DNA from: Scylla paramamosain
Lineage: Eukaryota; Arthropoda; Malacostraca; Decapoda; Portunidae
NCBI RefSeq assembly: GCF_035594125.1
Contig: NC_087156.1
Coordinates: forward strand, 10,061,065 to 10,125,064
Direction: 5' to 3'
Length of the DNA stretch: 64,000 nt
This document shows positions 45,669 to 57,033 of this stretch, one piece after another. Each line of letters begins with the position of its first letter. The stretch's first letter is position 1. The notes under the pieces are model-generated. The model saw only the letters and a list, made by a program, of their open reading frames with translations. It ran no database searches and was not told the origin of the DNA. The translations under genes and the position numbers were made by a program.

Positions 45669-48600
45669 CGAAATATTTATTTCGCTTTTCTATAAAGGGT
45701 GTTTTGCTTGAGTTTTAGCGTTTCTGTACATAAGAACCTTTATAAAAGCTTAATGTTAATTTGTTTCTCCGTAAAGGTTGTTTTCCATGCTTTTCAGCGA
45801 TTTCGGATGTAAGAAGGTGAAAAACACTCTAAAGACACTTTCTTGGTAATGTTATTTTATATTGCCAAATAAGGTGCTTTCAATGCTTTTTAGCATTTTC
45901 ATTCCTAACACTCAAGTAAACACTCAAAAGACACGTTTCCTGTAATATCGTTTTGCTTCTTCATATAGGGATCTGCATGCATTATGATGTTTTGCTACAT
46001 AATGTGAAAAACGCTCAAAATAAAGATTTTAGGTAATGTTGTTCTTTTTCTCTATATAGGGTGCTATTCATCCTTTTTAGCGTTTTGGTACTTAGGAAGC
46101 TTACTTAGGAACCTCAGAAACACAAATAAAACTTCTTTCTCCAAACGTCTTTCCATTTCCCATTTCCCATTTGTATGTATTTTGACGTTTTGGTACATAA
46201 AAAGGAAAAAAAAAAACACAAAAACATGTTTTTGGTGATGTTCTGTTTCTCTATAAAGAGATATAGAATATATTTAACTTTCATTCCGGCGGTTTAGTGT
46301 TTAGTACTCAAAAAGACTCAAAATACACGTTTTTGGTAAGGTTTTTTTCTGTTTGGTAAGATTATTCGTGTTTGTTGTACGCGTTTTAGCGTTTTGGAAC
46401 GTAAAAAGTTTAAAACACTTAAAAGACATGCTTGTTATTTTGCATTTCTATATAAGGTGCTTTCCATGCTATTTAGCGTTTTCGTGCCTAACACGCTGAA
46501 AAACATAAAAACACATTTCTTACATTGTTGTTTAATTTTCTCGTATAGCGAGCAAGCATTATGGTGTTTTGCTACCTGACAATGTGAAAAACATTCAAAT
46601 TACACGATTTTGGTAATGTTTTTTTCTCTCTCGATTTTTGCGTTTTGGTACCTGAGAAGCTAAAAAAAAAAAAAAATATCATAATACACGTTTTTTGTCA
46701 TGTCCTTTCGTTTCCTCATATAGGCTGTTTTTGGTGCTTTGGTACCTAACAGAGTGTTTGCATGTATTTTGACATTTTAGTTCGTAAGAACCTAAAAAAA
46801 AAACACTCTAAAGACACGTTTTAGTAAAGTTGTTTTGTATTCCCTTATGGGGTGATTTCATTGCTTCTTACTGATTTGGTGCCTAACACGCCCAAAAAAT
46901 AACAAAAGACAAGTTTCTAGTGATTTCGTTTCGTTTCTTCATACAGGTTGCTTTACATGCATGTTGGCGTTTTGGTAATTATCAATGTAAAAGAATACCC
47001 GTTTTTGGTAAGTTTCTTCTTTTTCTTCAGAGCACTATTGAAGTACTGATTTGGTACTTAGGAAAGTAATAAAAAAAAAACACAACAAACGTTTCTCGTA
47101 ATGTCCTTTTTATTTCCATATGCAGGGTGATTTGTTTGATGACAGGCGATATTGTACATAATAGGCTCAAAAAAAAAAAAAAACACACACAAAATACACG
47201 TTTTTGGTTAGTGTATTCTGTTTCTCTATATATGGTATTTTCATACGTTTTTAAAGTCGTTTCATATATCTATATATGGGTCTTTGCATGAATTTTGGCT
47301 TTTTGGTAACTAAAAATGTCATAACACTCAAAATGCACGTTTTTTTTTTTTTTTTTTGGCAGTATTGTTCTGTTTCTCCATATAGAGTGTTTTTCATGCA
47401 TTTTACCCTTTTGATACCAAGAAAATAAAAAACCCTCATAATACAAGTTTCTCGTAATGTCTTATAATTTTTCCCATACAGGATATTTCCGATTCATTTA
47501 AGCGTTTTTTTACGTAACAATCTTACAAAAGACTCAAAATACTTGTTTAGTATGCGTTTTAGCGTTTTCGTATGTAAGGAGCTTAAAAACACTTAAAGGC
47601 AAGTTATTGGTAAAAGTTGGTTTTATTCCCATGTAATGTCATTGCCCTGCTTTTTAGTGCTTTATTGCCTAACACGCTCAACAAAACTCAAGACACTTTT
47701 CTGGTAATATTTTTTTTTTTTCACACAAAGCTAGTTTCGCATGCAATTTGGGGTTTTGGTAAGTAAGAATGTTAAAAAAGATTCAAAATACACCCATTTG
47801 GTAAGGTTGTTCTGTTTCTCAATTGAGTGTTCTTCATGAATTTCAGCATTTTGCTATCTAAGAAACATTTCCATATACACGAGTTTTTGCGTGTTTTGAC
47901 TTGTGGTTCTTGTGAAACTATAAAACACTCAATATACACGTTTCTCGTAATATCCTTTTCTTTCCCAATATAGAGTGCTTTGCAACTATTTTCGCGTTTT
48001 CTGTAGGTAACAAACTCAAAAACACTCAAAATATAACTTTTTAGTAATATTATTCTATTTCTTCATATTGGTTGGTTTGCATCCGTTTTAATGTTTTTCT
48101 AAGTAAAACACTAAGAAAACACGTTTTCAGTAATTTTGTTTTGGATTCCCATAAAGAGTGACTTCCATATTATTTATTGTTTTGGTGCCTAACTTGCTGA
48201 AAAACACTCAAAAGACAGGTATCTGGTAAAGTCGTTTAATTTCTTCATGTAGATGGCTTTGCATACACTTTAGGGTTTGGTACATAACAGTCCGAAAAAA
48301 AAAAAAGCTAAAAATAAATTTTTTTTTAATAATATTATTTTTTCACATAATTTCCCTGAAATTTGCCAGAATTTTGGTATCTCGGTACGTATGAAGATAA
48401 ATAAAAAAAAAATCCGTTTTAATTAATTAATTTTTTTTTCTCTATAAAGAGTGTTATTTGTGGGTTTTAACTCTTTTGTTACTCATGGAACTTAAAAACA
48501 CTTATAATACACGTTTCTCGTAATGTCCTTTCGTTTCCCAAACATAGGGATCTTTGCATGTATATAAGCGTTTTTATACGTAAGAGATCAAAAACATTGA

Positions 48601-49515
48601 AAATTCATGTTTTTCGTAATGTTATTTTGTTTCTCAATAAAGGGTGTTTTGCATGCATTTTAGCGTTTTAAAAACACTCATAATACACGTTTCTCGTAAT
48701 GTCCTTCCGTTTCCCTGACATAGGGTTTTTTGCATATATTTAAGCGTTTTTAGAGGTAACATGATCAAAAACACTCAAAATACATGTTTTTGGTAATGTT
48801 AATCTGTTTCTCCATAAAGGGTGATTTGCATGCGTTTTAGCGTTTTGGTAAATAAGGAGCTCAAAAACACTTAAAGGCAAGTTCTTGGTAAAAAATGTTT
48901 TTATTCCCATGTAATGTGATTGCCTTCCTTTTCTAGTGCTTTATTGCCTAACACGCTCAAAAACACTCAAAAGACACTTTTCTGGTAATGTCATTTTTTT
49001 ACCACATAAAGCTAGTTTTGCATGCAATTTGGGGTTTTGGTAACTAAGAATGTGAAAAACAGTCAAAATACACGCATATCGTAAGGTTGTTCTGTATTCT
49101 CAATTAAGAGTGTTATTCCTGAGTTTCAGTATTTTGCTATCTAAGAAACTTATCCATATACACGAGTTTTTGCGTTTTTTGCCTTGTGGTTCTTGTGAAA
49201 CTATAAAACACTCATTATACAAGATTCTCGTAATGTCCTTTTCTATCTAAATATAGAGTGCTTTCTATCCATTTTCGCCTTTTTTTGTAGATAAGAAGCT
49301 CAAAAACACTGAATATATACCTTTTTTGGTAATGTTATTCTACTTCTTCATATTCGTTGGTTTGCATCCGTTTTAGCGTTTTTCTACGTAAAACACTGAA
49401 AAGACACTTTTTCAGTAACTTTTTTTGATGGATCCGAAAAAAAAACTAAAATTAAATTTTTTTCATAATTTTCTTTTTTCACATAATTTTCCTGAATTTT
49501 GCCAGAATTTTGGCA
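45669..49515 (-). repeat. Satellite array, minus orientation, mixed 485-bp and 1.09-kb organisation
   Basis: 45669-47540 is ordinary diverged satellite. From about 47540 the 1.09-kb unit returns (ccctga landmarks at 48354 and 49490). A local duplication of about two monomers (48490-48660 and 48668-48850, both with taatacacgtttctcg and ttaagcg-like motifs) lengthens one unit. The last unit has lost about 170 bp near 49425. The satellite ends at 49515. Confidence 0.85.
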
Positions 49516-49523
49516 TCTTGGTA

Positions 49524-49544
49524 TAGAGAGAGAGAGAGAGAGAG
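49524..49544. repeat. Short (AG)n at the end of the satellite
   Basis: About ten AG repeats mark the boundary between satellite and unique sequence. Confidence 0.9.
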
Positions 49545-50041
49545 TCCTTGGTAGTAGTAATATACTGTAAAATGAATTGAAATCCCGCATGATCCTCTAT
49601 TCAAAACTCGCGCCCTCCAGGCCATCAAGCAAGAAGCGACAGTGTGACAGTGATGAGTGGTGTAGTGTGGATGTGTGCGTCCGTCAATCTTTCGTACCTA
49701 CGGCTTTCCGTGAGGCGGCTGGAGCAGGAAATCGCCGAGCCGTGCTGCAGAGGTGAGGTGAGTACACTCCTGGCCAGGGTGAGGACGAGGCAGTGACGTG
49801 TGCAGTGTGCTGTGCTGCGGAAATCAAGGGATGCGGCGGGAGGGTCAGGCTGTCATGGCGGTAGCCTCTCGTGGTCTTGGGTACTGTATGACCAGGACAC
49901 AAAGCTTCATATCCCATATCGTAGTTGCCGTGGGTTGATATGCACGATGGAAACGTGGAATGTAACTTGTGATGATCAGTGAAGCTTTCATGGAGATACT
50001 ACTACCATGACTGAAAATTAGGGAACTAGGATTACCCGGTC

Positions 50042-50043
<2 letters not shown>

Positions 50044-50105
<62 letters not shown>
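50044..50105. repeat. (CT)n microsatellite, about 62 bp
   Basis: Pure CT repeat in unique sequence. Confidence 0.97.
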
Positions 50106-50107
<2 letters not shown>

Positions 50108-50293
50108 AAGCTTATTTGCGCTCACTTTCCTGATGGACTGAGTTTGAATGACCTTAGTGAGGGCAGTCACAGATAATAGTGATGATGAGCCGGGGCTCCA
50201 CACAGTTCATGGAGGGTAAAACGCGTATTTATGGTCAGGCACTCCATGCACCCATGCCGTCCTGGTGCGCCCTCCCTGTCTGCTGGGTTGTGG

Positions 50294-50297
<4 letters not shown>

Positions 50298-50328
<31 letters not shown>
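50298..50328. repeat. (GT)n microsatellite, about 31 bp
   Basis: Pure GT repeat in unique sequence. Confidence 0.97.
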
Positions 50329-50332
<4 letters not shown>

Positions 50333-50460
50333 TTTCATTAGAGTACTTGTAAGTGTAGTGCATAGATTCCGTTTGGTGCAAAGAGCAAGATTTTCGAATT
50401 GGAATGATCGTGGCTCATTGCGACTCACGTGCAGAATACTGCGTGACGAGACGAAGCTGC

Positions 50461-51135
50461 TGATAGTTACTTGTGTTGCAGCTTTTGTTTTTGTATCACA
50501 TCTTATTCTGTTTTTATTACGTTCTTCTTCCTTAAGCAGTTAACTTCTTCTTGTTTACGTCCAAAAATCGAAAATTCAAGCCCCAGCTTTTAAGCATAAT
50601 TTATAATGATGAACAGAATGTATTAAATTCTTTTATCCAGAACCTTTCAGATCAAGATATTGATTGACAGCTGCCAGGTACATTTATTTAAAAAAATTTT
50701 TATTTTTATTTTTAGTAGTTTTAATAGTTAAATAATAAATGACTTGAGGATATAATATTAACGTTTTACTGTTAAATAATAAATGACTTGAGGATATAAT
50801 ATTAACGTTTTACTTATATTAATAGTATAACAGCAGGTATTCTGAAATGTTAACAAGTATGTGCTGCTTATAAAACATGAAAAACAGTACAACACACACT
50901 AGGTGTGTAACACAAGGCAGAAAATAAAACCAAGGCCTTGCCATGAAAGACAGCAGCATTCATAAGAGGCATTTTTTTTCCCACACCTGCACAAACATTT
51001 GGCAACATCAAGGTGTTTATCACTTATGCCTTATAAGACAGAACACATGGTTAGTTGAATTAAGAGATCACACAAAAGTCATCACTATCTTATAGCATAC
51101 ATATATAGTATACAGCAGCACCAAGAGACATTGCA
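50461..51135. other. AT-rich unique sequence
   Basis: No gene recognised. Contains a perfect tandem duplication at 50727-50814. Confidence 0.6.
50727..50814. repeat. Perfect 44-bp tandem duplication
   Basis: 50727-50770 and 50771-50814 are identical (gttaaataataaatgac ... aacgttttact). Confidence 0.95.
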
Positions 51136-51139
51136 ATGT

Positions 51140-51590
51140 AAGAACATAAGAAATAAGGGAAGCTGCAAGAAGCGACCAGGCTTACATGTGGCAGTCCCTG
51201 TATGAAATATACCTACCTATTTCCACCTATCATCCCCATCCATAAACCCGTTTAATCTTATCTTAAAGTTCTCTAATGTCTTGGCACTAACAACATGATT
51301 ACTGAATCTGTTCCACTCATCTTCCGCTCTTTTTTTTTTTTTTTGAGAACCAATTTCTTCCTATCTCTCTTAAACCTAAATTTTTCAAGCTTGAACCTGT
51401 TATTTCTTATTCTATCCTGGCTGCTAATCCTAAGAATTTTGCTTACATACCCCTTGTTACAACCCTTGTACCACTTAAAGACTTCTATCAAGTCCCTTTT
51501 TAACCTACATCTCTCTAAAGAATGTAAATTTAACAGCTTCAATCTTGCTTCATAAGGAATACTCCTCATCCCCTGTATCCTTTTAGTCAT
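51140..51590 (-). pseudogene. LINE B C-terminal domain and 3' UTR
   Basis: MTKRIQGMRSIPYEARLKLL, then LHSLERCRLKRDLIEVFKWY matches the same domain in the 44.1 kb copy. An A-rich run (T14 at 51330-51343 on plus) replaces part of the sequence and shifts the frame before the end. Confidence 0.8.
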
Positions 51591-51804
51591 TCTCCTCTGT
51601 ACTTATTCTAATAGACTTATATCTTTCCTGTAATGTGGGGACCAGAACTGCACAGCATAGTCTAGATGAGGTCTGACCAGCGTCAAATATAACTTTAATA
51701 TTATTTCGGGCCTTCTACTTTTAACACTCCTAAAAATGAATCCTAATACCCTGTTTGCCCTGTTTTTGGCCTCTATGCATTGCTTTCCTAGACGGAGTTC
51801 AGAG

Positions 51805-52569
51805 CTAACTATAACTCCTAAATCTTTTTTTGTACCCTGAACCTACCAGAGTTTCGTTATTTATTGTGTAGCTACTGTGTGGGTTTCCTCTACCTACACT
51901 AAGTACTTTGCATTTGTTGATATTAAACTGCATTTGCCATTTGTCTGTCCATACATTCATCCTATCTAAATCTGCCTGCAAGGTGATGGCATTCGAAACT
52001 GACCTAATTAATCTACTTATCTTTGTGTCATCCGCAAATTTACTAACATCACTAATTCCACTATCCAAGTCATTGATATATATTAAAAACAACAGTGGCC
52101 CTAATACTGATCCCTGTGGCACCCCACTAATTACGTTATCCCATTCGGATTTAGAGCTGTTTATTGTAACTCTTTGTCGCCTGTCGCTTAGCCATGGCCT
52201 TAGCCAGCCTAACACCTTCCCATCTATCCTGTGTGCCCCAACCTTTCTCAGTACCCTCTGATGAGGTACCTTGTCAAAAGCTTTACTAAAGTCCAGATAT
52301 AAGATATTATAACTATCACCATTATCTACTGCGTCATACACTTTAGTGTAAAAACTTAACAAGTTTGTCAGGCGAGACTTCCCCTTCATGAATCCATGCT
52401 GTGACTGATTTATCAAATTATGTTTGTCTAAATGCTCCCTAATGTTCCTTGTTATTATTGACTCCAATATTTTACCTACAACAGAAGTTAAGCTGACAGG
52501 TCTATAATTGGATGCTAAAGTTTTATCTCCTTTCTTAAAGATGGGTACTACATTAGCCTGCCTCCACAT
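51805..52569 (-). pseudogene. LINE B reverse transcriptase core
   Basis: Open 254-residue frame with RT motifs in order: QANVVPIFKKGDKTLASNYR, PVSLTSVVGKILESII, QHGFMKGKSRLTNLLSF, motif A ILYLDFSKAFDKVPHQ, motif B SGVPQGSVLGPLLFLIYIN, motif C KFADDTKI, then NINKCKVLSVGRGN. The catalytic aspartates are present. The frame has neither the endonuclease nor the C-terminal domain because of frameshifts at both ends, so the protein is incomplete. It copies LINE RNA at the nicked target in intact family members. Confidence 0.88.
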
Positions 52570-52982
52570 TACTGGTACCTCACCTGACTCAAGTGATTTC
52601 CTAAAGACAGAAACTAATGGCTCACTAATAAACTCTTTACATTCCTTAAGTACTCTGGGATATATTTCATCTGGTCCTGGTATCTTGAGCTTTTTTAGCC
52701 TATCTCCTGTTCCACAGTCTCCTTAGTTATGGAAATATCTGTCAGCTTCTCATTCTCATCTGCTGGAAACATCTGTTCACTATTTGGCATATCCTGCATG
52801 TTTTCCTGGGTGTAGACAGTTAGAAAATACTCATTCAGAATTTTACTAATCTCCTTCCCAGACCTAACCAGCTCCCCATCTACCTAGCTGTATTTACCTA
52901 GTTGTGAAATACAGGACAAGAGCCACACTAGGCTCGTGCTGTCCCATCTCCATATCGACTTTTATCTAGATTTTCTTTAAAT

Positions 52983-53372
52983 TTATGAATTGTCTTTGCA
53001 CACAGTCTCATCCTTAAGTTCATTCAACACCATTATACTTCTGTGTGGGAAGCTGTGTTTCTTGATGTCTCTTCTGCAAACACTCCTTTTCAATTTCCTT
53101 CCATGTCCTCTTGTGTCTCTCATATCTGGTATCATGAGATCTTCTCTGTCCAAGTTTTCCATTCCTTCCAATATTCTATATATTGCTATCAAATCACCTC
53201 TTTCCCTCCTTTTTTCTAGTGTAGTCAGGCCCAATCTCTTCAATCTTTCCTCATAATTATACTCTCTTAAGGTTGCAGGGATTTTAGTTGCAGCTCTCTG
53301 GATTCTTTCTTTCTTGTTTTTCAAACTTGGCAACCACACTGATGCTGCGTACTCCAATCTCGGACGTATCAT
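52983..53372 (-). pseudogene. LINE C C-terminal domain
   Basis: MIRPRLEYAASVWLPSLKNK, RIQRAATKIPATLREYNY, EERLKRLGLTTLEKRRERGD, LIAIYRILEGMENLD and RDTRGHGRKLKRSVCRRDIK match the post-RT tail of this LINE type. A T-rich slippage tract near 53385 disrupts the upstream connection. Confidence 0.82.
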
Positions 53373-53468
53373 CTTTGTTATCTTTTTTTTTTATCATATC
53401 TTCATCAATATAAGAGAATGCTATCTTGATGTTTCTCAGCAGATTTTATGTTTCTCCTATAATTTTAT

Positions 53469-54527
53469 TTATGTGCTTCCAAATGATAAATTATCAGTAA
53501 TAATTACTCCTAGGTCTTTTTCTTCTGATTTTATAGAGATTTCCTCATTCCCTAAGTAACAGTTGCCAACTGGTCTTCTCACACTTTTCCCAAACCTCAT
53601 CACACTACATTTTTTAGCATTAAACTCCATGTTCCACCTCAATGACCATTCATTAACCTTAATGAAGTCCTCTTCATTTGTTACTTTTCTCATAATCTTA
53701 GCGTCATCAGCAAAAAGGTTCATGTAACTTTCTACACCTTCTGTCATATCATTTACATAAACTGTGAACATAATAGGTGCAAGTACTGAACCTTGTGGGA
53801 CTCCACTTTATTACTGTTCTCCAGTTCTACCTGCTGCCTTTAATTACTGTCCTCATTTCTCTGTTCGTCAAAAAGTCAGTCATCCACTTTAACAGCGATC
53901 CAGCGAGTCCTCCAATTTTTTTCCAATTTCCATATTAGTCTTCTGTGCGGAACTTTATCAAATGCTTTTCTCAAATCTAAGTATATGCAGTCGAGCCATC
54001 CATGTCTCTCTTGCACTATATCTATTACTATTGAGTAGAAACTTTAATCAAATTTGTAACACAAGATCTTCCTTTTCTGAAGCCAAACTGTGTCTCTGTT
54101 ATCACTTTGTTGTCTTCTAGATATTTCACCCATCTGTTCTTGATAATCTTTTCACAATTCTTTGCCACCACACTTGTGAGTGATACAGGTCTATAATTTA
54201 ATGGATCTTCTTTACTTCCGGTCTTGTGAATTGGGGTAATACCCCCCCCCCCCCGTTTCCAAACTATGGGTACTCTACCTTTTACCAGGGTGGTGCTAAT
54301 TATATTGTGCAGCACTGAGACTAATTGTGAGCTACACTCTTTTAAAATCCAACTTGATACACACCATCAGGACCCATTGCTTTCCTTACATCCAGGTCTT
54401 CCAACATAATCTTTGCTTCTTCTACTGATGTTTTAATCTCCTTTAGGTTGGTCCCTTTTTCTAATGTTGTCTTCTCACCTCTGAAATCATTTCCTTTAGT
54501 AAACACAGAGTGGAAGTATCTGTTCAT
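53469..54527 (-). pseudogene. LINE C reverse transcriptase fragments
   Basis: The RT is in pieces. 54342-54527 is the pre-RT linker (RKAMGPDGVYQ). 54028-54315 has NYRPVSLTSVVAKNCEKIIK and TETQFGFRKGRSCVTNLI. 53772-54027 holds the motif A-B region but is frameshifted. 53469-53771 has VYVNDMTEGVESYMNLFADD, giving motif C. A run of 13 C at 54242-54254 (poly-G on the coding strand) replaces the expected sequence before the RT. Confidence 0.82.
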
Positions 54528-54910
54528 CTACCTCCTCTGGGTCATCCACTGTCTCTTCTTCAGCTTTTTCCATGCTTATTTCATCCTAACTCTTTAATTT
54601 TCCATTGATGAATTTATAAAATAATTTTGGTTGGTCTTTACATTTCTCCACAACATTGTTTTCAAAATTTTTCTGATCATCTCTGTGAGTTTTGACATTC
54701 GTTCCTCTTCCTTATCTTTTTTCACTCTTCCTTATGTAATTGTTCCACAGGTCCAGTCTCTTGTTTTTCTTACACTTGTTCCATGCCTTTTCTCTCCAAT
54801 CTAGCTGTCGCACATCTCCTGTTGTACCAATCCTTTTTGAAAAGGTTCTCTGTTGATCTTTTGGGTACCCATTTCTCTACTCCTTTATCATAAATACCCA
54901 GGAAAGCTGT

Positions 54911-55762
54911 CTACTTTTCCTCTATGTCCTTTTGAATAACCATGTTCCAATTCACTTCACTGAAATACTTCCTAAGTTGTCCAAGGTTAGTCTTGCTGTA
55001 GTTTAGCCATTCTCTTGTGTGGTCTTCTTTCCTTATACTGAGGTTATCATCCATAACTGTGAACTGAATCAGCACATGATCACTTTTTCTTATTGGGTTT
55101 ATGTATTTAAGGTCTTCTACTATTTCTTGTTCCTTGGTGAAAATTAGATTGAGCCTTGAAGGTGCTTCATTTCTCCTAAATCCTGTGTCATCTGTAACCC
55201 ATTGTGTCAGGACATTTTCAATAGCCAGGTCTAGTAGCTTGTTCCCCCATGATGACTCACTGCCTTCTGTGGTCCAGTTCTCCCAAGATATCTCTTTACA
55301 GTTAAAGTCCCCCATCAGGATTATATCATCATTTTCCTCAAGCAGCTCTGTCAAACATGTCCTTGTGTCCTCAAGCATTTTCTTATATTCATCCTCTCTC
55401 CAAGAGTTGGAAGGGGGGGAACACAAGTCACCACAACGTTATGGTATCTTCCAATATTCTGTCTTAAGCTTATTTTCAATACTTCTGCCTCCTCCATCAC
55501 ATATGTGACAGATTCCACTAGTAAATTCTTCCTAACTAGAAGCATCACACCTCTTCGCTGTTTATTCCTTCTATTTCTCATCCAGAGGTTGTATTTTCCT
55601 TCACCAATATTTAGTATATCCCCTTCACTTGCCAGTTTAGGTTCAACGATTCCCATGATGTCCGGTTTTTCCTCTTTTAAATAGTCTTCTAGTTTCAACA
55701 CTGCTGACATTAGTCCATTTATGTTTATGTATGCTACTTTTAGTCTTCCCCTGCCCCTATTT
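54911..55762 (-). pseudogene. LINE C endonuclease fragments
   Basis: Two overlapping minus-strand frames. The 5' piece (to 55351) has RLKVAYININGLMSAVLKLE, EKPDIMGIVEPKLASEG and RRGVMLLVRKNLLVESV. The 3' piece (54911-55426) has IILMGDFNCKEISWENW, RLNLIFTKEQEIVEDL and IRKSDHVLIQFTV. These are APE-type endonuclease motifs: Glu in the VEPK box, GDFN and SDH. A frameshift at about 55390 separates them. Confidence 0.83.
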
Positions 55763-56870
55763 GCTGCCTTTAATGGACCTATAGTATCCTCATTCTTCAT
55801 CCAGTATACCTGATAAAATCCCTTGGGGTCTGTCTTCACCTGGCTGGCTTCCTTTAATTCATAATTGCCCTTAGCTTTCCTCGTTAATCTCCTGACTATT
55901 CAAACTAATTCATTATATTGTGGCCTTAAAACCTCTTCACCTGTCCTTAATCTCTTATATATACTTCTCTTCCGTTCTATATAATGTTTTAACCTAGCAT
56001 TCATCAATTTAGTCATTTTTCTGTGATCTTATTGCTCTATACAGGATGTTTGCTAGCTGTCCTGTATGCAGTTTGTCTGTGAAATATTTATACAACTCAT
56101 CTAAATTTACTTCACTTAATCCCCTCATCTTGGCCCCTTCCATCCTCTCCACTCCCTCATCTACTCACCTTGACCTCACTTCTCCCATTTCAGCATGACC
56201 TGACCCTTCAACATACTCACACCTATCTCCCTCTCTCTCTCTCTCCTCGGTCCCTTCCGGACACATCTTCCCTCCTCTTGTCCTACACCCTCACATCTCA
56301 CCTCACCTCTCTCATCCTGCCTTATCTCTCTCAACTCCGTCCCGGTCCTGACCTCACCCTCCATCCATTGCCAGTCAACTCCTTGGAGGTACCTTTTTAA
56401 TTCCTCAAAATCTGCTCTCCTAAAGTCAGGTGTTTTTCTAGTGTTTTTGCTTTTAAAAGTGTCTTCCCATTTTAATTTGTACCTAATTTCCCAATGGTCA
56501 CTGTTGCCTAGCTGTCCACCAACCTCTATCTCCATGACTGCCTCCTCCCTGTTAGTAAGAATTAAATCTAGAATATTGTTCCCCCTTGTGGGTTCTATGA
56601 CTACTTGTTTTAAAAAAGATTATCCTGAATTACCTTTAGAAATTCCTCTGCTTCCTTGTCACCCACCATCAGGCTCCAGTTGATATTCCTAAAATTAAAA
56701 TCTCCTGTCACACATATCTGACTGTGCCTTCCTGCTCTGTTTATTACCTGCCGCAGTGAGGTGTTAATTTCCTTTGTACTGTTTGGTGGCCTGTACACTA
56801 CTCCCAGTACTACTGACTGTGATCCTTCCTTAATATCTACCCATATCAACTCTGTTTTGAATTTACATCA
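55763..56870 (-). mobile_element. CR1/L2-like LINE (family B), 5' part of the interrupted copy
   Basis: Resumes after the nested LINE C. 55763-56100 matches the region at 45380-45668 of the other copy (gataaaatcccttggggtc, ggctggct). Further 5' are endonuclease frames. The element is truncated near 56870, inside the endonuclease. Confidence 0.85.
56176..56849 (-). pseudogene. LINE B endonuclease C-terminal half
   Basis: 56610-56849 has SVVLGVVYRPPNSTKEINTS and ICVTGDFNFRNINWSL. A frameshift near 56610 leads to 56176-56535 with LGNSDHWEIRYKLKW, the SDH box, and TPDFRRADFEELKRYLQGVD. Between 56165 and 56385 a C/T-rich stretch (ctctctctctct, cacctcacctctc) gives an Arg/Glu-rich translation and looks like an expansion. 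Confidence 0.78.
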
Positions 56871-56965
56871 GGAGGTAACGGAGTCAGCATAGCAAGGCTA
56901 CACCACCTAACAGAGAACGCAAAGACTTCCATATCAGAACAAATGACATGGCAACTCAATACTGC

Positions 56966-57002
56966 TTACAACAACAGCCACAACAACAACAGCAACAACA
57001 AC

Positions 57003-57032
<30 letters not shown>
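56966..57032. repeat. (CAA)n microsatellite
   Basis: Slightly interrupted CAA repeat (caacaacagc, acaacgacaac). Confidence 0.95.

Positions 57033-57033
<1 letters not shown>

Larger units (their letters stand above)
49545..50460. other. GC-richer unique block, possible host promoter or exon remnant
   Basis: Base composition changes sharply, with several CpGs (ctcgcgccctcc, gtgcgtccgtc, aaatcgccgagccgtg, ggatgcggcgggag). A donor-like site, gaggtgaggtgagtacac, lies at about 49752. No frame here resembles a known protein and I cannot assign a gene. Contains (CT)n and (GT)n tracts. Confidence 0.4.
51136..52880 (-). mobile_element. CR1/L2-like LINE (family B), 3' half
   Basis: The 3' end of this copy is near 51136. 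Its tail reads, on the minus strand, ggggatgataggtggaaat and cttcttgcagcttccc, ending in short cttatttcttatgttcttac repeats. The element is interrupted near 52880 by LINE C and resumes at about 55763. Compared with the 44.1 kb copy it keeps the whole RT core. Confidence 0.88.
52881..55762 (-). mobile_element. L2/CR1-like LINE (family C), nested in LINE B, 5'-truncated
   Basis: About 2.9 kb on the minus strand, with 3' tail copies of ctaggtaaatac / ctaggtag at 52880-52905 and the 5' end inside the endonuclease N-terminus (KVAYININGLMSAV). LINE B sequence stops at ccccatct (about 52880) and resumes at gctgcctttaatgg (about 55763), contiguous when compared with the LINE B copy at 45345-45385. 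This shows nesting. Confidence 0.85.

Noticed and set aside
49384..50543. Small frames in the GC-richer block as exons
   Set aside because: None shows a recognisable domain and several run through (CT)n, (GT)n or (CA)n repeats.
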